From Pseudoneobacillus rhizosphaerae (lineage in GTDB: Bacteria; Bacillota; Bacilli; Bacillales; Cytobacillaceae): a stretch of DNA of 64,000 nucleotides. Below the pieces are notes generated by a model. That model worked only from the letters and a program-made list of their open reading frames with translations, ran no database searches and was not told the origin of the DNA. The stretch lies in the NCBI RefSeq assembly GCF_917563885.1, contig NZ_CAKJTG010000024.1:1-64000 (forward strand), written 5' to 3'. Both the position numbers and the translations under genes were made by a program. Positions 63,368 to 64,000 of the stretch are shown piece after piece. The first letter of the stretch is position 1. Every line of letters begins with the position of its first letter.

Positions 63368-64000
63368 ATGAAAAGATTTACATCAATACTCGTATTATTT
63401 GGATTTATTTTAATCATCGTAGCAGGGTGTTCCAGTTCAGCTTCTTCAAATACAAATAAAATAATCATTGGAATCGATGATAAGTTCGCACCTTTGGGAT
63501 TTAGAGATGAAAATAATGAAATTGTTGGGTTTGATATTGACTATGCAAAGGCTGCTATAGAAAAAATGAATAAAGAAGTTGTCTTCCAACCCATTGATTG
63601 GAGCTCAAAGGAGTCTGAATTAAACAGTGGTCGTATTGATTTAATCTGGAATGGTTATACCATTACGGACGAACGAAAAGAGAAGGTACTTTTCACTAAG
63701 CCCTATCTAAAAAACGCCCAAGTTGTGATGACTAGGTCCGATTCAAGTATTTTCAAAATGAAAGATCTATCAGGCAAAGTGGTCGGTGTTCAATCACTAT
63801 CATCTGCTTCAGATGCCTTGAATGCCAATGAAATAGCATCTAAGATAAAAACCGTTACGGAATTCAAGGACAATGTATTCGCCCTAAGTGATTTAAAAAT
63901 AGGTCGTATTGATGCTGTCATCATTGACCAAATTGTTGCGGAATATTACATGACGAAAGAACAAGATACGTACAAAATTTTGGATGAATCTCTTGCACCG
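63368..64000 (+). CDS. Amino acid ABC transporter substrate-binding lipoprotein (partial)
   Basis: Open from ATG 63368 (AGGAGG seven bases upstream) to the window end without a stop; C-terminus lies outside. Lipobox VAGC with C21, then a type 2 periplasmic-binding fold: IIIGIDDKFAPLGF, EIVGFDIDYAKAA, SGRIDLIWNGYTITDERK. Matches glutamine/cystine/polar amino acid receptors. The permease and ATPase genes presumably follow beyond the edge. Confidence 0.9.
   Translation, partial: MKRFTSILVLFGFILIIVAGCSSSASSNTNKIIIGIDDKFAPLGFRDENNEIVGFDIDYAKAAIEKMNKEVVFQPIDWSSKESELNSGRIDLIWNGYTITDERKEKVLFTKPYLKNAQVVMTRSDSSIFKMKDLSGKVVGVQSLSSASDALNANEIASKIKTVTEFKDNVFALSDLKIGRIDAVIIDQIVAEYYMTKEQDTYKILDESLAP

Overview
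The window looks like chromosome of an endospore-forming member of the Bacillaceae. It is AT-rich, with strong AGGAGG ribosome binding sites and frequent TTG starts. It carries a Spo0E-type phosphatase, a KinB-like sporulation-type kinase, an S-box and an FMN riboswitch, a sigma-B-like dps promoter and a BA3454-type small stress protein. No rRNA, tRNA, CRISPR array, phage or insertion-sequence transposase was found. Species cannot be fixed from sequence alone; Bacillus or Neobacillus-like is a guess.

Layout. 0.4-1.8 kb: cystine/dicarboxylate symporter. 2.0-11.9 kb: six-gene minus-strand operon joining an Hpt-REC-GGDEF-REC diguanylate cyclase, a HEAT-repeat membrane protein, a processive family-2 glycosyltransferase, a giant membrane-anchored glycoside hydrolase, a CheY-like regulator and a hybrid histidine kinase. 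It reads as a self-contained, phosphorelay and c-di-GMP controlled exopolysaccharide machine and is my main candidate for an undescribed system. 12-20 kb: YetF-like protein, deoC-xapX-cdd, MMPL exporter, Spo0E-like protein, methionine aminopeptidase, sensor kinase. 20-23.3 kb: four-subunit 2-oxoacid:ferredoxin oxidoreductase plus a P-loop ATPase. 23.9-27.8 kb: ribose-family ABC importer behind a SAM riboswitch, suggesting import of a sulfur-linked ribose such as methylthioribose. 28-31.3 kb: dps, APC amino acid permease with a leader attenuator, small proteins. 31.9-34.5 kb: FMN riboswitch-ribE-ribBA-ribH, with ribD missing. 34.7-37.9 kb: speD, an alkyltransferase-like protein, small stress protein, orphan I9 inhibitor, AlkC-like glycosylase.

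37.9-60.3 kb is an accessory catabolic island. One part is a four-carbon acid-sugar pathway (class II aldolase, isomerase, isopropylmalate-type dehydrogenase, DUF1537 kinase, Asp/Glu racemase; Ldh2-type dehydrogenase and MFS transporter) flanked by two paralogous LysR regulators. Next comes an acnA-type aconitase. The second part is a LacI-led dehydrogenase operon beside a tctCBA tricarboxylate transporter and a divergent RraA-family aldolase. 60.5-64 kb: methyltransferase, CDF metal exporter, FMN reductase and a solute-binding lipoprotein cut by the window end.

Intergenic spaces hold repeats: two arrays of five 52-bp units with unrelated sequence, two neighbouring 21-bp arrays, and a roughly 490-bp region bounded by inverted repeats. 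Several hairpins lie just after solute-binding-protein genes, where they may set subunit ratios.
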